DNA from: an uncultured Desulfobacter sp. | GTDB taxonomy: Bacteria; Desulfobacterota; Desulfobacteria; Desulfobacterales; Desulfobacteraceae | Direction: 5' to 3' | Assembly: GCF_963677125.1 (NCBI RefSeq) | Contig: NZ_OY781882.1 | Span: 4,052,501 to 4,116,500, forward strand | DNA: 64,000 nt | Part shown: one piece after another, positions 35,191 to 44,205 of the stretch | How positions within the stretch are numbered: the stretch's first letter is position 1 | How the letters are laid out: every line of letters begins with the position of its first letter | Program-made: the position numbers and the translations under genes | The notes under the pieces: generated by a model | What the model was told of the DNA's origin: nothing | Seen by the model: the letters and a program-made list of their open reading frames with translations, nothing else | Database searches by the model: none

Positions 35191-36135
35191 ATGACAGACA
35201 ATTTAAAAATATTTTCTGGTGGATCCAATCCGGATCTGGCAATAGAAATCTGTGGACATATCGGAATAGCCTTAAGTCCTATGGAAACCTCCCGGTTTTC
35301 AAATGACAATTTGTTTGTTCAGATTAAGGAAAGTGTCAGGGAAAAAGATGTTTTTGTGGTGCAATCTTTAACCACGCCTGTTAGTGATCACCTCATGGAA
35401 TTGATGATTACCATAGATGCTTTGCGTAGCGCATCTGCCAGACGAATTACTGCTGTTATCCCCTATTATTCATATGCCCGCTCAGATAAAAAGGATGCGC
35501 CAAGAATTTCCATTGCTGCCCGTCTGGTGGCGGATCTTTTAAAAACTGCTGGTGCTGACAGGGTGTTGACCATGGATCTGCATGCCGATGCCGTGCATGG
35601 ATTCTTCAGCATTCCCGTTGATCATTTAACATTCATGCCCACTATTTGTGATTATTTTGCAGGGCTTCTAAATTTATCGAAGGTAGTGGTGGTGGCCACG
35701 GATGCCGGTGGGGCTAAAAGAGCAGGCCGGTTTGCAAAACGTCTGGATACTTCCCTTGCTATCATTGACAAACGTCGGCTTAGTGATTCCAATGTTCAGC
35801 AGGGGTTGGTTGTGGGGAACGTAAAGGGGCTGGATGCTATCGTTTTTGATGATGAAATATCCACAGGGGGAACTCTGGTCAGCACCGTTGATACATTGAA
35901 ACGGGCTGGTGCTGGTAAGGTTTATGTTGGTGCGACCCATCCAGTGCTTTGCGGTCAGGCGGTAGAAAATTTAAGTCAAACCTTTGTATCCGAGATTGTG
36001 GTCGCCAACACGGTACATATTCCTGCAGAAAAACAATTTCCCCAGCTTAGATCTTTGTCCGTGGCTCCGCTTTTTGCCCGGGCTATTAAGCATATTCATA
36101 CTGGGGAGAGTGTATCAGCCCTTTTCAAACCGTAA
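35191..36135 (+). CDS. prs: Ribose-phosphate pyrophosphokinase, variant
   Basis: Protein of 314 residues with AGGA before ATG 35191. IKIFSGG-like start, ITAVIPYYSYARSDKK (ATP binding), MDLHADAVHGFF, the catalytic IDKRRLS loop and the PRPP site FDDEISTGGTLVS are present. It makes PRPP from ribose 5-phosphate and ATP for purine, pyrimidine, His and Trp synthesis. The PRPP loop differs from the usual VDDMIDTGGT/AGT: an extra acidic residue and Ser replace the normal I-D pair. This may be a paralogue with altered regulation; another prs elsewhere in the genome is likely but unseen. Confidence 0.88.
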   Translation: MTDNLKIFSGGSNPDLAIEICGHIGIALSPMETSRFSNDNLFVQIKESVREKDVFVVQSLTTPVSDHLMELMITIDALRSASARRITAVIPYYSYARSDKKDAPRISIAARLVADLLKTAGADRVLTMDLHADAVHGFFSIPVDHLTFMPTICDYFAGLLNLSKVVVVATDAGGAKRAGRFAKRLDTSLAIIDKRRLSDSNVQQGLVVGNVKGLDAIVFDDEISTGGTLVSTVDTLKRAGAGKVYVGATHPVLCGQAVENLSQTFVSEIVVANTVHIPAEKQFPQLRSLSVAPLFARAIKHIHTGESVSALFKP

Positions 36136-36161
36136 ATATGGTATTTGAACGAAAAGTCACC

Positions 36162-36268
36162 CATCTGCGGCGTTGCAGAAAAAATTTACAATCCTCACAA
36201 CCATAAGGTTGCTCCGGTTACAAATTTTTCTGCGCCTTGCATATGGGCAATTTTGTGAGCTAAAGCTC
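36162..36268. repeat. Long palindromic intergenic element
   Basis: The arm TTGCAGAAAAAATTTACAATCC... (36173-36194, read as TTGCAGAAAAAATTTACA) is nearly complementary to TTACAAATTTTTCTGCG (36218-36234). An inner AACC/GGTT stem (36199-36210) gives one long imperfect hairpin. A smaller GAGCTAAAGCTC palindrome sits at 36257-36268. The element lies between prs and repeat copy 3 and could be a small non-autonomous mobile repeat or a convergent terminator. Confidence 0.5.
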
Positions 36269-36310
36269 CTCTAACGAGCCGCCCAAATACAGATCGTCGT
36301 ATATGCTTTT

Positions 36311-36406
36311 TTTATAAGAAAGTCTGGGTAAGTAACTCAGATTTTTCAACTTTCGTTGTGGGCTGAGCCTGGGTGCTGATAGACCAAAGACGGCCCATGG
36401 CCGTTA
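36311..36406 (+). repeat. Dispersed ~96-bp intergenic repeat, copy 3
   Basis: Good reference copy of the family. It starts TTTATAAGAAAGTCTGGGTA and ends CGGCCCATGGCCGTTA. The terminal TTA (36404-36406) is the TAA stop codon of the leftward HD-GYP gene, as in copy 1. Confidence 0.85.
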
Positions 36407-37813
36407 GATGGTTGAAATTGCGGCAACGGCTGCTGCTACCTGATCTTTGGGCAGGGCTATTTCTCTGATGAATGCAGGCAGACAGTCCCATATTTTTTTG
36501 GGCTGCCTAACGCTTCTATCACTGTCAATGGCAAGAACCCCGGTCTGTTTGCCGGCGTTAAAAGGATCCGGTTTGGATTTCAAAGGAACCTGGTTTTTGT
36601 CTGTAAAAGGAAGAACAAGAGGACCCTCGTTTTCAAGAACATATGCCAATTGTCCGCTTTTGAGAAAAACAATACTGCCCGGCGGATAGAGCCCTACGGT
36701 TTTCACAAACGCATGGAGAATAAATTGTAGGATGGGATCTTTGTGCACATAATTGCGGAACAGGCCGGTGACCGCAGCAACCTGGTTAACGGCATCCTGG
36801 TAACTGCGTTTGGAAATCATGGCGTCATAGATGTCCATCAGTTTGCATATTTTGACATAGGGCGGCATCATCCCGTACTCCAATCCTGCAGGATAACATC
36901 CGGGTTCTCCCTCATACAGTGGTCCATGATGATACCGGATCATGTTACTGAGCACAGTACTGCCCAGATGGTTCTTTTCAATTACAGTAAATCCAAAGTC
37001 ATTGGCGTGCCGGCGCAGCATATTAATTTCATCTTTGTTCAAAGTTGATGTCTTGTTTAAAATATCTTCCGGCACCATGGATTTTCCCAGATCATAGATG
37101 AACAAGCCAAAGGTCATCTCATCTATCTCTTCGGGGTAGTAATAGGAAAACATTCCGGAAGATTTATTACCCGCGAGTGCCGGCGATGACCAAAGTGATT
37201 TTTCCATTATTTTGGAAAAGGCGTTATTGAACCGGTGCAATACCTGGGAGCCCAAAGCGCAGACATTGGTGGCATGGTTGTAAAAATAGTCATCATAGAA
37301 AAACCACTCCCTTGGTGCATAGGCAAAGGGGTGATGATCCTGTTCGGCAAATGATGCAAGTTCCGATGCCTGTTCTGATACGGCATCCACATCAAACTCT
37401 CCCTGTGTCTGACGGATTTGGTTCACAGCATTTTTTATGATGGCCTGGGCTTTGACACTTATGGATTCTGCAAGTCTGCGTAATTCCAGGATTTCTTTAA
37501 GCCGTTCGGTTACGTTTTGGGTTTTGACAGGTTCCGTATCAAAAAATGAAGCAGGCAATGGGTCGGGCAGACCGGTGGATCCCATGTCTATTTTATTACC
37601 GGATGCGTCAAATACACCGCCATTGCTTGCCACCGGTACATGCCGAAGACCGTTGTTCCGAACAATTTTCAGCGGCTTTGTCTTATCCACCATTACATCT
37701 TTAGCTAAAAGCAGCGTACCGTTTCTGTCATAGACGTCCACTCCGGTTTTAACCCGGCCGCCCTGGCGGACAATCTCAATGAGCTTATCTATGGAAATTC
37801 TTGATTCAATCAT
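36404..37813 (-). CDS. HD-GYP-like protein with degenerate active site
   Basis: Protein of 469 residues. An N-terminal domain (about 1-100) resembles the DUF3391-type region before HD-GYP domains (GVDVYDRNGTLLLAKDV). The HD-GYP-like core spans about 165-370: HHPF, YNHATNVCALG, FIYDLGKSMVP near 240, RRHANDFGF, IRYHHGPLYEGEPGCYP and KICKLMDIYDAMISKRSYQ. In active c-di-GMP phosphodiesterases the second motif is HDIGK; here the His is Tyr (YDLGK), and HHE is HHG. The metal centre is probably incomplete, so it may bind rather than degrade c-di-GMP. The start overlaps the rsmA stop (ATGA). Confidence 0.8.
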   Translation of the reverse strand: MIESRISIDKLIEIVRQGGRVKTGVDVYDRNGTLLLAKDVMVDKTKPLKIVRNNGLRHVPVASNGGVFDASGNKIDMGSTGLPDPLPASFFDTEPVKTQNVTERLKEILELRRLAESISVKAQAIIKNAVNQIRQTQGEFDVDAVSEQASELASFAEQDHHPFAYAPREWFFYDDYFYNHATNVCALGSQVLHRFNNAFSKIMEKSLWSSPALAGNKSSGMFSYYYPEEIDEMTFGLFIYDLGKSMVPEDILNKTSTLNKDEINMLRRHANDFGFTVIEKNHLGSTVLSNMIRYHHGPLYEGEPGCYPAGLEYGMMPPYVKICKLMDIYDAMISKRSYQDAVNQVAAVTGLFRNYVHKDPILQFILHAFVKTVGLYPPGSIVFLKSGQLAYVLENEGPLVLPFTDKNQVPLKSKPDPFNAGKQTGVLAIDSDRSVRQPKKIWDCLPAFIREIALPKDQVAAAVAAISTI

Positions 37814-38658
37814 GATTGATAACGAACCTTTCCCACCGCCTTTGACAGGCTTATAAACTCCTGTACATCTAAGGTTTCAGCCCGCCGTGAGGGATCAATG
37901 CCGGCGTTTTCAAGGGCAATCCCCACGATTTTTTTTGTTAAGCCCAGTTCTCCGCCGGACATGGCATTGTGAAGGGTCTTTCTCCGTTTGGAGAATGCTG
38001 CCTTAATTACACCGAACAGCAATATTTCATCCTCTTCTTCCATGCCTTCGGTTTTAAAGAAATCAAATCGAAGGACCGTGGAATCCACATCCGGCCTGGG
38101 AAAAAAATTATTGGGCCCGATATCTGCAACCCGGCTGATTTTAGACGCATATTGAACCACCGCGGAAAGCCTTGAATAATCTTTGGTACCGGCAGATGAA
38201 AGAAGGCGTTGGGCAAGTTCTTTTTGAAACATTAAAAATGCATGTGTTACAACCTGCCGGATTGTAATCAGTCGAAAAAGAATTTGGGAAGAAATATTGT
38301 ATGGCAGGTTACCGACCACCACAAGTTTTTCTGTTCCGGCAATTTCCTTTATATCGGTCTTTAAAACGTTTTGATTGATTATTGTAACATTGTCTATTCC
38401 CTCATCAGCCAATTCTTTTTCAAGCACCGGAATGATGCGGCGGTCTTTTTCAATGGCCACAACCTTATTACAGGCCTTTGCCAAAGGCAGGGTGATCGCA
38501 CCCAGTCCTGGGCCTATTTCAAGCACTGTGGTTTCTTTATCAACTCCGGTTCTATCCACAATCATCTGGGCCGTCGCCGGGTTGGACAAAAAGTTTTGCC
38601 CCAACTCTTTTCCGGCATATAACCCGTTTTTCTTTAACAACTCCCCAGGATGCGTCAT
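37810..38658 (-). CDS. rsmA: 16S rRNA dimethyladenosine transferase
   Basis: Protein of 282 residues with GGAGA before ATG 38658. GQNFLSNPATAQMIV, LEIGPGLGAITLPLA (SAM motif I), VVGNLPYNIS (motif IV, NLPY) and RPDVDSTVLRF define RsmA/KsgA, which dimethylates two adenosines in the 3' hairpin of 16S rRNA during ribosome assembly. The length is normal. The HD-GYP gene is translationally coupled downstream by a 4-nt overlap. Confidence 0.97.
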   Translation of the reverse strand: MTHPGELLKKNGLYAGKELGQNFLSNPATAQMIVDRTGVDKETTVLEIGPGLGAITLPLAKACNKVVAIEKDRRIIPVLEKELADEGIDNVTIINQNVLKTDIKEIAGTEKLVVVGNLPYNISSQILFRLITIRQVVTHAFLMFQKELAQRLLSSAGTKDYSRLSAVVQYASKISRVADIGPNNFFPRPDVDSTVLRFDFFKTEGMEEEDEILLFGVIKAAFSKRRKTLHNAMSGGELGLTKKIVGIALENAGIDPSRRAETLDVQEFISLSKAVGKVRYQS

Positions 38659-39199
38659 TCTCCTTTTTGCTCTCCGTTTTTTGGCTGTTTATCTCCAGAA
38701 CGTCATATGTCACATAGTTTGTTTTGGAAAAAGAATAAATGGTTGACAGTAATGGTTTTCCTTTGAAACATTCAAGGTGAATACCAGTAAATCATAGATT
38801 TTTATTAATTTCCATAAAATTTAACACCTTTTTTTCAGATATTTTTTTTACTTATTTAGATATGGCCTACTTGACTTTGATAGATTTAAGAAGTAATTTT
38901 TAAATTATCATATTAAAAAAGTGGGTTGAAGTATAAACCCACACCCTAAAGAAAAATACTACGACTAAATTGATAGAGAGTGTCTGAACGCAAACCTGGT
39001 ATTTTATTCATTGCAAGGCGGGCGTAAATTAAAATTGTCGGAATACGTGGCGTATTTTGAGGATTAAAAATTGCGACCAGCAAAGTAATCGGAAATATTT
39101 ACGGTTTTCGGTCGGGCACTAGATAAAGCTTAAACAGGATTGATCGTTCTTTTTTTGTTTTAAGACACGGTTAAACCTAAGTTTCAAGAAGGATTAAGT
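38659..39199. other. Intergenic region, repeat-like, no gene
   Basis: No supported gene. The stretch 38985-39150 has a look of degenerate mobile repeats: it begins with GTGTCTGAACG, a string also found near 61300, and contains AAGGCGGGCGTAAATTAAAA with loosely complementary TTAAAAATTGCGACC. The promoter of the small winged-helix gene should lie in the last 100 bp. Confidence 0.4.
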
Positions 39200-39559
39200 A
39201 TGGAACCTACAGAATTCAGCAACAATTGGGAGAACTTTATTAAGATGCTTCTCCATCGTCTGGATATTCCAACTAAAGAGGATATTGCTAATATCCACAA
39301 AAGGCTTGACAAGCTAGAACAATTGATCTATCAGAATCATCCGTCGAGCAGACAGAGAAACAAAAGTCGGACGCCAAGAAAAAAGAGTGCATCTTCAATT
39401 GTGCTGAGTATCATCGGCAACCATCCGGAAGGCACTAATTTTAAGACCATTAAGGCAGCCACAGGTTTTGATGATAAAAAATTGAGAAATATAATTTTCC
39501 GGCTGGATAAAATAAAAAAGATCCAACGGGTCAACCGGGGAATTTATAAAAGGATTTAG
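39200..39559 (+). CDS. Small coiled-coil/winged-helix protein
   Basis: Protein of 119 residues with AAGGA upstream of ATG 39200. Residues 15-48 (LLHRLDIPTKEDIANIHKRL) resemble the helical region of phasin/polyhydroxyalkanoate granule-associated proteins. A basic linker (RQRNKSRTPRKKS) is followed by a C-terminal winged helix (about 65-119: VLSIIGNHPEGTNFKTIK; LRNIIFRLDKIKKIQRV). This suggests a small DNA-binding regulator with an oligomerising N-terminus. No target is known. Confidence 0.7.
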   Translation: MEPTEFSNNWENFIKMLLHRLDIPTKEDIANIHKRLDKLEQLIYQNHPSSRQRNKSRTPRKKSASSIVLSIIGNHPEGTNFKTIKAATGFDDKKLRNIIFRLDKIKKIQRVNRGIYKRI

Positions 39560-39837
39560 CTTCCTGAAAGGCTTTATTATTGAGCCCGGGATAACTCGAA
39601 TTCGTAAACCCATAAAATATGCGAAACAAACCCCATGCCCTAAGGCCTATGGTCGAAAAAATCGCCCATATGCTTGTCCTTTAAACCGCCCTCTACGTTA
39701 CGCCAAAGAATATCAGGAATAATTTTGATTTCATTGGTGCGCCTTGAAGGTAATTTAAAATGCAGGCGTATTTGTGGCAGAGTTAATTTTGGCCATGGGC
39801 CTAAAAGGGTTTAGGGAAACCTTTGACAGGAAAATAT

Positions 39838-42822
39838 ATGAATCAGACTGCATTTACACCCGGGCAGGCCATCGGTGGCTATATAATTCAACAGGTATCG
39901 CCATTGCCCGCAATTAACGCTCATCTTATCCAACTGGTCCACGAGAAGACAAAAGCTGTACACATTCACATTGCCAATGAGGATAAGGAAAATACCTTTG
40001 GGGTATTTTTCAGAACTGTGCCCACGGACTCCACAGGGGTTGCCCATATTCTTGAGCATACCGTGCTGTGCGGGTCCGAAAAATATAAAGTTCGAGATCC
40101 TTTCTTTTCCATGCTGAAACGAAGCCTGTCCACCTTTATGAATGCATTCACTGCATCAGATTGGACCATGTATCCCTTTTCCACCCAGAATAAAAAAGAT
40201 TATTATAACTTGATGGATGTTTATCTGGATGCGGCGTTTTTTCCGGATATTGATCATTTGAGCTTTAAACAGGAAGGCCATCGACTTGAATTGGAACCCG
40301 GGGAAAACGGGGAACCGGAATTGGTTTATAAAGGGGTGGTTTACAATGAAATGAAAGGTGCCATGTCCTCACCCGGCCAGGTCATGTCCCGTGCCCTGCT
40401 TAAAGGGCTTTACCCGGACACCACCTATGCAAATAACTCAGGCGGCGAACCCGCAGACATTCCAAAACTCACCTATGATGGGCTTAAGGCATTTCACGCA
40501 AAATATTACCACCCATCCAACAGTTATTTTTATACCTATGGGGATTTGCCCTTAAAAGAGAGTTTGTCGTTTATTGAAGACAAGGTTCTCTCAAAATTTG
40601 ATTTTCTTGAAATGGATTCCCGGGTGCCTTCCCAGCCCCGGTGGCAGGCACCTCAGACCATGACACAGGCATATGCCTACTCAGACACCGATAATATAGC
40701 CACCAAATACCAGGGATGTGTGGCCTGGCTGACACCTGATATCGCAGATCATTTTGAAGTGATGGTTATGGCTGTCCTTGAACAGATTCTTCTTGGGAAT
40801 TCAGCATCCCCTTTGAGAAAAGCACTCATTGACAGTGGCCTGGGTTCTGCATTGTGTGATGGTACAGGTTTTGATGCAGACAACCGGGACACCATGTTTG
40901 TCTGCGGGTTAAAAGATATTGAGATTTCTGCAGTCCCTGAAGTGGAGAAAATTGTTTTCAGTACGCTTGAATCCCTTGTTGCCAAAGGTGTTGATAAACA
41001 TTTGATTGATTCTGCCATCCACCAGATTGAGTTTTCCCGCAAGGAGATTACCAATACACCATACCCATATGGGATCAAACTGCTGATGGGTATTGCTTCG
41101 ATCGTGATTCATGACGGTGATCCCGTAAGCACCATCAACATTGACCGTGATTTGAAAAAACTTCAGGACGAATTGGCCAAGGGCCCCTTCCTGGAAGGCC
41201 GGATTCGTCAATATTTTCTGGATAATAAGCACAAACTGCTGTTTACCCTTACCCCGGATGAAGGCATTGAAGCCCGCCAGGCTGAAAATGTACGTCAAGA
41301 GCTTCAAAAATTAAAAAAATCCTTGAGTGGCGCAGAACTGGCGCAGATCAACAAAGATGCCGCAGCCCTGAAAGCGCTTCAGGAAACAGAAGAAAATCTG
41401 GATGTTTTGCCGACTCTTGCCCTTGAAGACGTACCTCCTGAGATTGAAATCATTCATCCTGACACCATCCAGGGTATTACTTGCGCCACCGCCTTTGACA
41501 AGGCCACCTCAGGTATCCTTTACTTTACCTGCCCGGCAGGTGCCGGAAATATTTCGCCGGATCTTTTCCCCATGGTGCCGTTTTTCGCCCGGGCTTTTAC
41601 CAATGCAGGTACAAAGAATTCGTCCTATGTGCAGATGGCAGAACGGATGGACCTTTATACCGGCGGTATCTCCATGTCACCTTTTTCCGGCACCCATTTT
41701 GACCACGAGGGTAAAGGCCACTCTTTTTTGGCGTTGCAGGGAAAAGCCCTGGATCGGAATATTGACCATCTTTTTGATATGGTGGATGAATATATTAATG
41801 CCGGCGGATTTAAAGATCACGATCGGCTCAAAAGCCTTATTTTACAATATCAGGCTGGTCTTGAAGCCTCTATTGTCGGGTCCGGACACAGATATGCCAT
41901 AACCCTGTCTGCCCGACATCTGTCAACAGCGGCCGGTATCAATGAATTGTGGCATGGCATTGCCCAATATTCTTTGATTAAGGATCTTACCACCAAGGTG
42001 AATGATGAAAAAACAGGTGTCCAGACCTTGGCTGAACTGGAAAATAACCTTTCTGCCATGGCTGCCGCCGTCATGAGAAAAGATAATTTTAAACCTGCTG
42101 TGATCGGGTCTGTTTCATCCATGGTTCAGGCAGATAATCACATTGCAAAAATTTATGATAATTTGCCAAACGGCAGCAGCCATGCTTTTCATACACCCCA
42201 GATAAAAACCGATGCCCTGCGGCCCTACGACGGCTGGATGACCAATACGGCCGTATCCTTTGTAGGCCAGTCTTTTAAAGCGGTACGTATATCCCACGAA
42301 GATGCACCAGCGCTGTCCGTTATTGCCAAGCTTTTACGTTCCCTGTTTTTGCACCGGGAAATCAGAGAAAAAGGCGGGGCATACGGCGGATTTGCTTTGT
42401 ATAACATGGAAGAAGGTATTTTTTCGTTTGGTTCCTACCGTGATCCCCACATCAAGCGGACCTTGGATGTTTACGCAGATGCCTGTGATTTCATCACCCA
42501 GGGAGGGTTTACCGAAACAGACGTAAAAGAAGCCATCCTTCAGGTCTGTTCGGACATTGATAAGCCCGAAACGCCCGCACCTTCTGCCATGAAAGCGTTT
42601 TATCGCCGGATCACCAAATTGTCCGATGAAATTCGTAAAGGATTCAAGGATGCCTTGCTGGGTGTGGATAAGCAAAAGGTTATGGAAACAGCAGGCCGGT
42701 ATTTTTTCCGGGATGATGTGGCTAAAGGTATTTCCGTGATTTCTTCAAAACCGCTGCTGGAACAAGCCAACCAGGAACTGGAGGCAGAAGGGCGTGAACC
42801 GCTGACGCTTCATAAAATCTAA
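39838..42822 (+). CDS. M16C metalloprotease, PreP-like
   Basis: Protein of 994 residues from ATG 39838 with AGGA upstream; a TTG 15 nt earlier is in frame but unneeded. The zinc site is H70-ILE73-H74 (HILEH, the inverted HxxEH motif), with the third ligand in VVYNEMKGAMSSP. FFARAFTNAGTKNSSY and REKGGAYGGFA lie in the C-terminal halves. It has four M16 domains joined by the M16C-associated hinge, as in mitochondrial presequence protease PreP, which degrades free peptides up to about 65 residues. No signal peptide is seen, so cytoplasmic peptide clearance is likely. Confidence 0.93.
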   Translation: MNQTAFTPGQAIGGYIIQQVSPLPAINAHLIQLVHEKTKAVHIHIANEDKENTFGVFFRTVPTDSTGVAHILEHTVLCGSEKYKVRDPFFSMLKRSLSTFMNAFTASDWTMYPFSTQNKKDYYNLMDVYLDAAFFPDIDHLSFKQEGHRLELEPGENGEPELVYKGVVYNEMKGAMSSPGQVMSRALLKGLYPDTTYANNSGGEPADIPKLTYDGLKAFHAKYYHPSNSYFYTYGDLPLKESLSFIEDKVLSKFDFLEMDSRVPSQPRWQAPQTMTQAYAYSDTDNIATKYQGCVAWLTPDIADHFEVMVMAVLEQILLGNSASPLRKALIDSGLGSALCDGTGFDADNRDTMFVCGLKDIEISAVPEVEKIVFSTLESLVAKGVDKHLIDSAIHQIEFSRKEITNTPYPYGIKLLMGIASIVIHDGDPVSTINIDRDLKKLQDELAKGPFLEGRIRQYFLDNKHKLLFTLTPDEGIEARQAENVRQELQKLKKSLSGAELAQINKDAAALKALQETEENLDVLPTLALEDVPPEIEIIHPDTIQGITCATAFDKATSGILYFTCPAGAGNISPDLFPMVPFFARAFTNAGTKNSSYVQMAERMDLYTGGISMSPFSGTHFDHEGKGHSFLALQGKALDRNIDHLFDMVDEYINAGGFKDHDRLKSLILQYQAGLEASIVGSGHRYAITLSARHLSTAAGINELWHGIAQYSLIKDLTTKVNDEKTGVQTLAELENNLSAMAAAVMRKDNFKPAVIGSVSSMVQADNHIAKIYDNLPNGSSHAFHTPQIKTDALRPYDGWMTNTAVSFVGQSFKAVRISHEDAPALSVIAKLLRSLFLHREIREKGGAYGGFALYNMEEGIFSFGSYRDPHIKRTLDVYADACDFITQGGFTETDVKEAILQVCSDIDKPETPAPSAMKAFYRRITKLSDEIRKGFKDALLGVDKQKVMETAGRYFFRDDVAKGISVISSKPLLEQANQELEAEGREPLTLHKI

Positions 42823-42875
42823 AAGACTGTTTGCTAATTGATAAATCGGCGGCAATCCGCCGCCCGTAGATTAGA

Positions 42876-42970
42876 TAACGGCCATGGGCTGACCTGACAT
42901 ATCATCTGTCAGGCTCAGCCCACAACAAAGTTTGAAAGATCTGAGTGACTTACCTATATTTTCTTATAAA
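42876..42970 (-). repeat. Dispersed ~96-bp intergenic repeat, copy 4 (inverted)
   Basis: Reverse-oriented copy: read on the minus strand it gives TTTATAAGAAA, GGTAAGT-ACTCAGATCTTTCAA, TTGTTGTGGGCTGAGCC and the CCATGGCCGTTA end. The central part differs from copies 2 and 3, with a TGACAGATGATATGTCA palindrome replacing GATAGACCA. It overlaps the longest open frame of the next gene. Confidence 0.8.
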
Positions 42971-43012
42971 AACAACTGTGATAGTAATGTGGATATCCAT
43001 TCAAAGAATCGA

Positions 43013-44119
43013 TTGTATAAGAAGTTAACCATAGCCCTGGTAATCAAAGATTTTGTAAAAACCGGGGGGGCAGAGAAATATGCTGTGGAAATCGCGCTTC
43101 GTATGAAAAAACGAGGACACACAATAGATCTTTATGCCAGGAACATAGACCCATCATTAACTCACGGAATAAATGTATTTAACATACCGAACAAGTTGAG
43201 TTTTTCATCGATTCTTTCGTTGTACTCGTTTGCAAAAGAGTCTGCTTTACTGGTGGGGAAAAAACATTACGATATTATCCATGCACATGACAAGGGGTGT
43301 CCCGGGCATGTTTCAACAGTTCATACCTTCTCTTTTAAAAGAGGTATTGAACACATGTCATGGTTAAAAAAAATCAATGAATTCATCATTTCTCCAAGGG
43401 CATGGCTTTATCTTTACCTGGAAGGACTTCAAATGAAATCCGACTGTCTGGCTGCCGTATCCGAAATTATAAAAACCGACATTCAAAACAGTCACAACCG
43501 ACCCCATGGCATTGAGGTTATCCAGCCCGGGGTGGATGTTGACCTCTTCTGTCCAGCCAATTTAAGCGCTCGCAGAAAAACCGCCAGATCAAACGCAGGA
43601 CTTAAGCACGGCGAACTTGCAGTGCTTTTCATTGGTTCCGAGTTTCGACGCAAAGGATTGGACCATCTGATTCCATCATTGAGTTCTGATATGAAACTCT
43701 TTGTGGTGGGCCGACAAGAACGAATGGAACATTATAAAAAAATGGTGGATTTCCATGGTTTAAATAACCGTGTGATGTTTACCGGTCTGACGGATGATGT
43801 CATGGCGTACTATGCCCTTGCTGATGTTGTGGTCCTTCCTTCCATTGCTGAGGCTTTCGGCATGACCGTGCTTGAAGGTATGGCCTGCGGCTTGCCGGTA
43901 ATCACCAGCCGCGAGGCAGGCGCTTCATATCTAATCATCACCGGAAAAAACGGGATGGTTTTTGACTCGCCGGACCAGATTACGGGTATGTTGGAAGCGT
44001 TAAAAAATGAGGCTACCCGTAAAACAATGGGAACCCGGGCAAGGGAAACCGCTTTGCAATATACCTGGGAGCACGCAGCTGATTTATACGAAAGACTTTA
44101 TTATTCCCTGGCAGGATGA
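43013..44119 (+). CDS. GT4-family glycosyltransferase
   Basis: Protein of 368 residues if started at TTG 43013. The open frame extends to a TTG at 42932, but that lies in dispersed repeat copy 4, and family proteins begin close to the KLTIALVIKDF strand. GTG 42989 is another option; none has a good ribosome site. KTGGAEKYAVEIALRMKKRG is the acceptor-side start. FIGSEFRRKGLDHLI and EAFGMTVLEGMACGLPVITS (the E-x7-E nucleotide-sugar site) mark the GT4 C-terminal domain. It probably adds a sugar to the LPS core or another envelope glycan. A glycosyltransferase 2 gene is convergent downstream. Confidence 0.85.
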   Translation: MYKKLTIALVIKDFVKTGGAEKYAVEIALRMKKRGHTIDLYARNIDPSLTHGINVFNIPNKLSFSSILSLYSFAKESALLVGKKHYDIIHAHDKGCPGHVSTVHTFSFKRGIEHMSWLKKINEFIISPRAWLYLYLEGLQMKSDCLAAVSEIIKTDIQNSHNRPHGIEVIQPGVDVDLFCPANLSARRKTARSNAGLKHGELAVLFIGSEFRRKGLDHLIPSLSSDMKLFVVGRQERMEHYKKMVDFHGLNNRVMFTGLTDDVMAYYALADVVVLPSIAEAFGMTVLEGMACGLPVITSREAGASYLIITGKNGMVFDSPDQITGMLEALKNEATRKTMGTRARETALQYTWEHAADLYERLYYSLAG

Positions 44120-44205
44120 ATCAGGCCTGACACGTATGGCTTAACCGGATCAGATCGCGGGAAGGAACCAGCGGACGGCACCTGGTTATCCCCAAAGCCT
44201 TGTAT

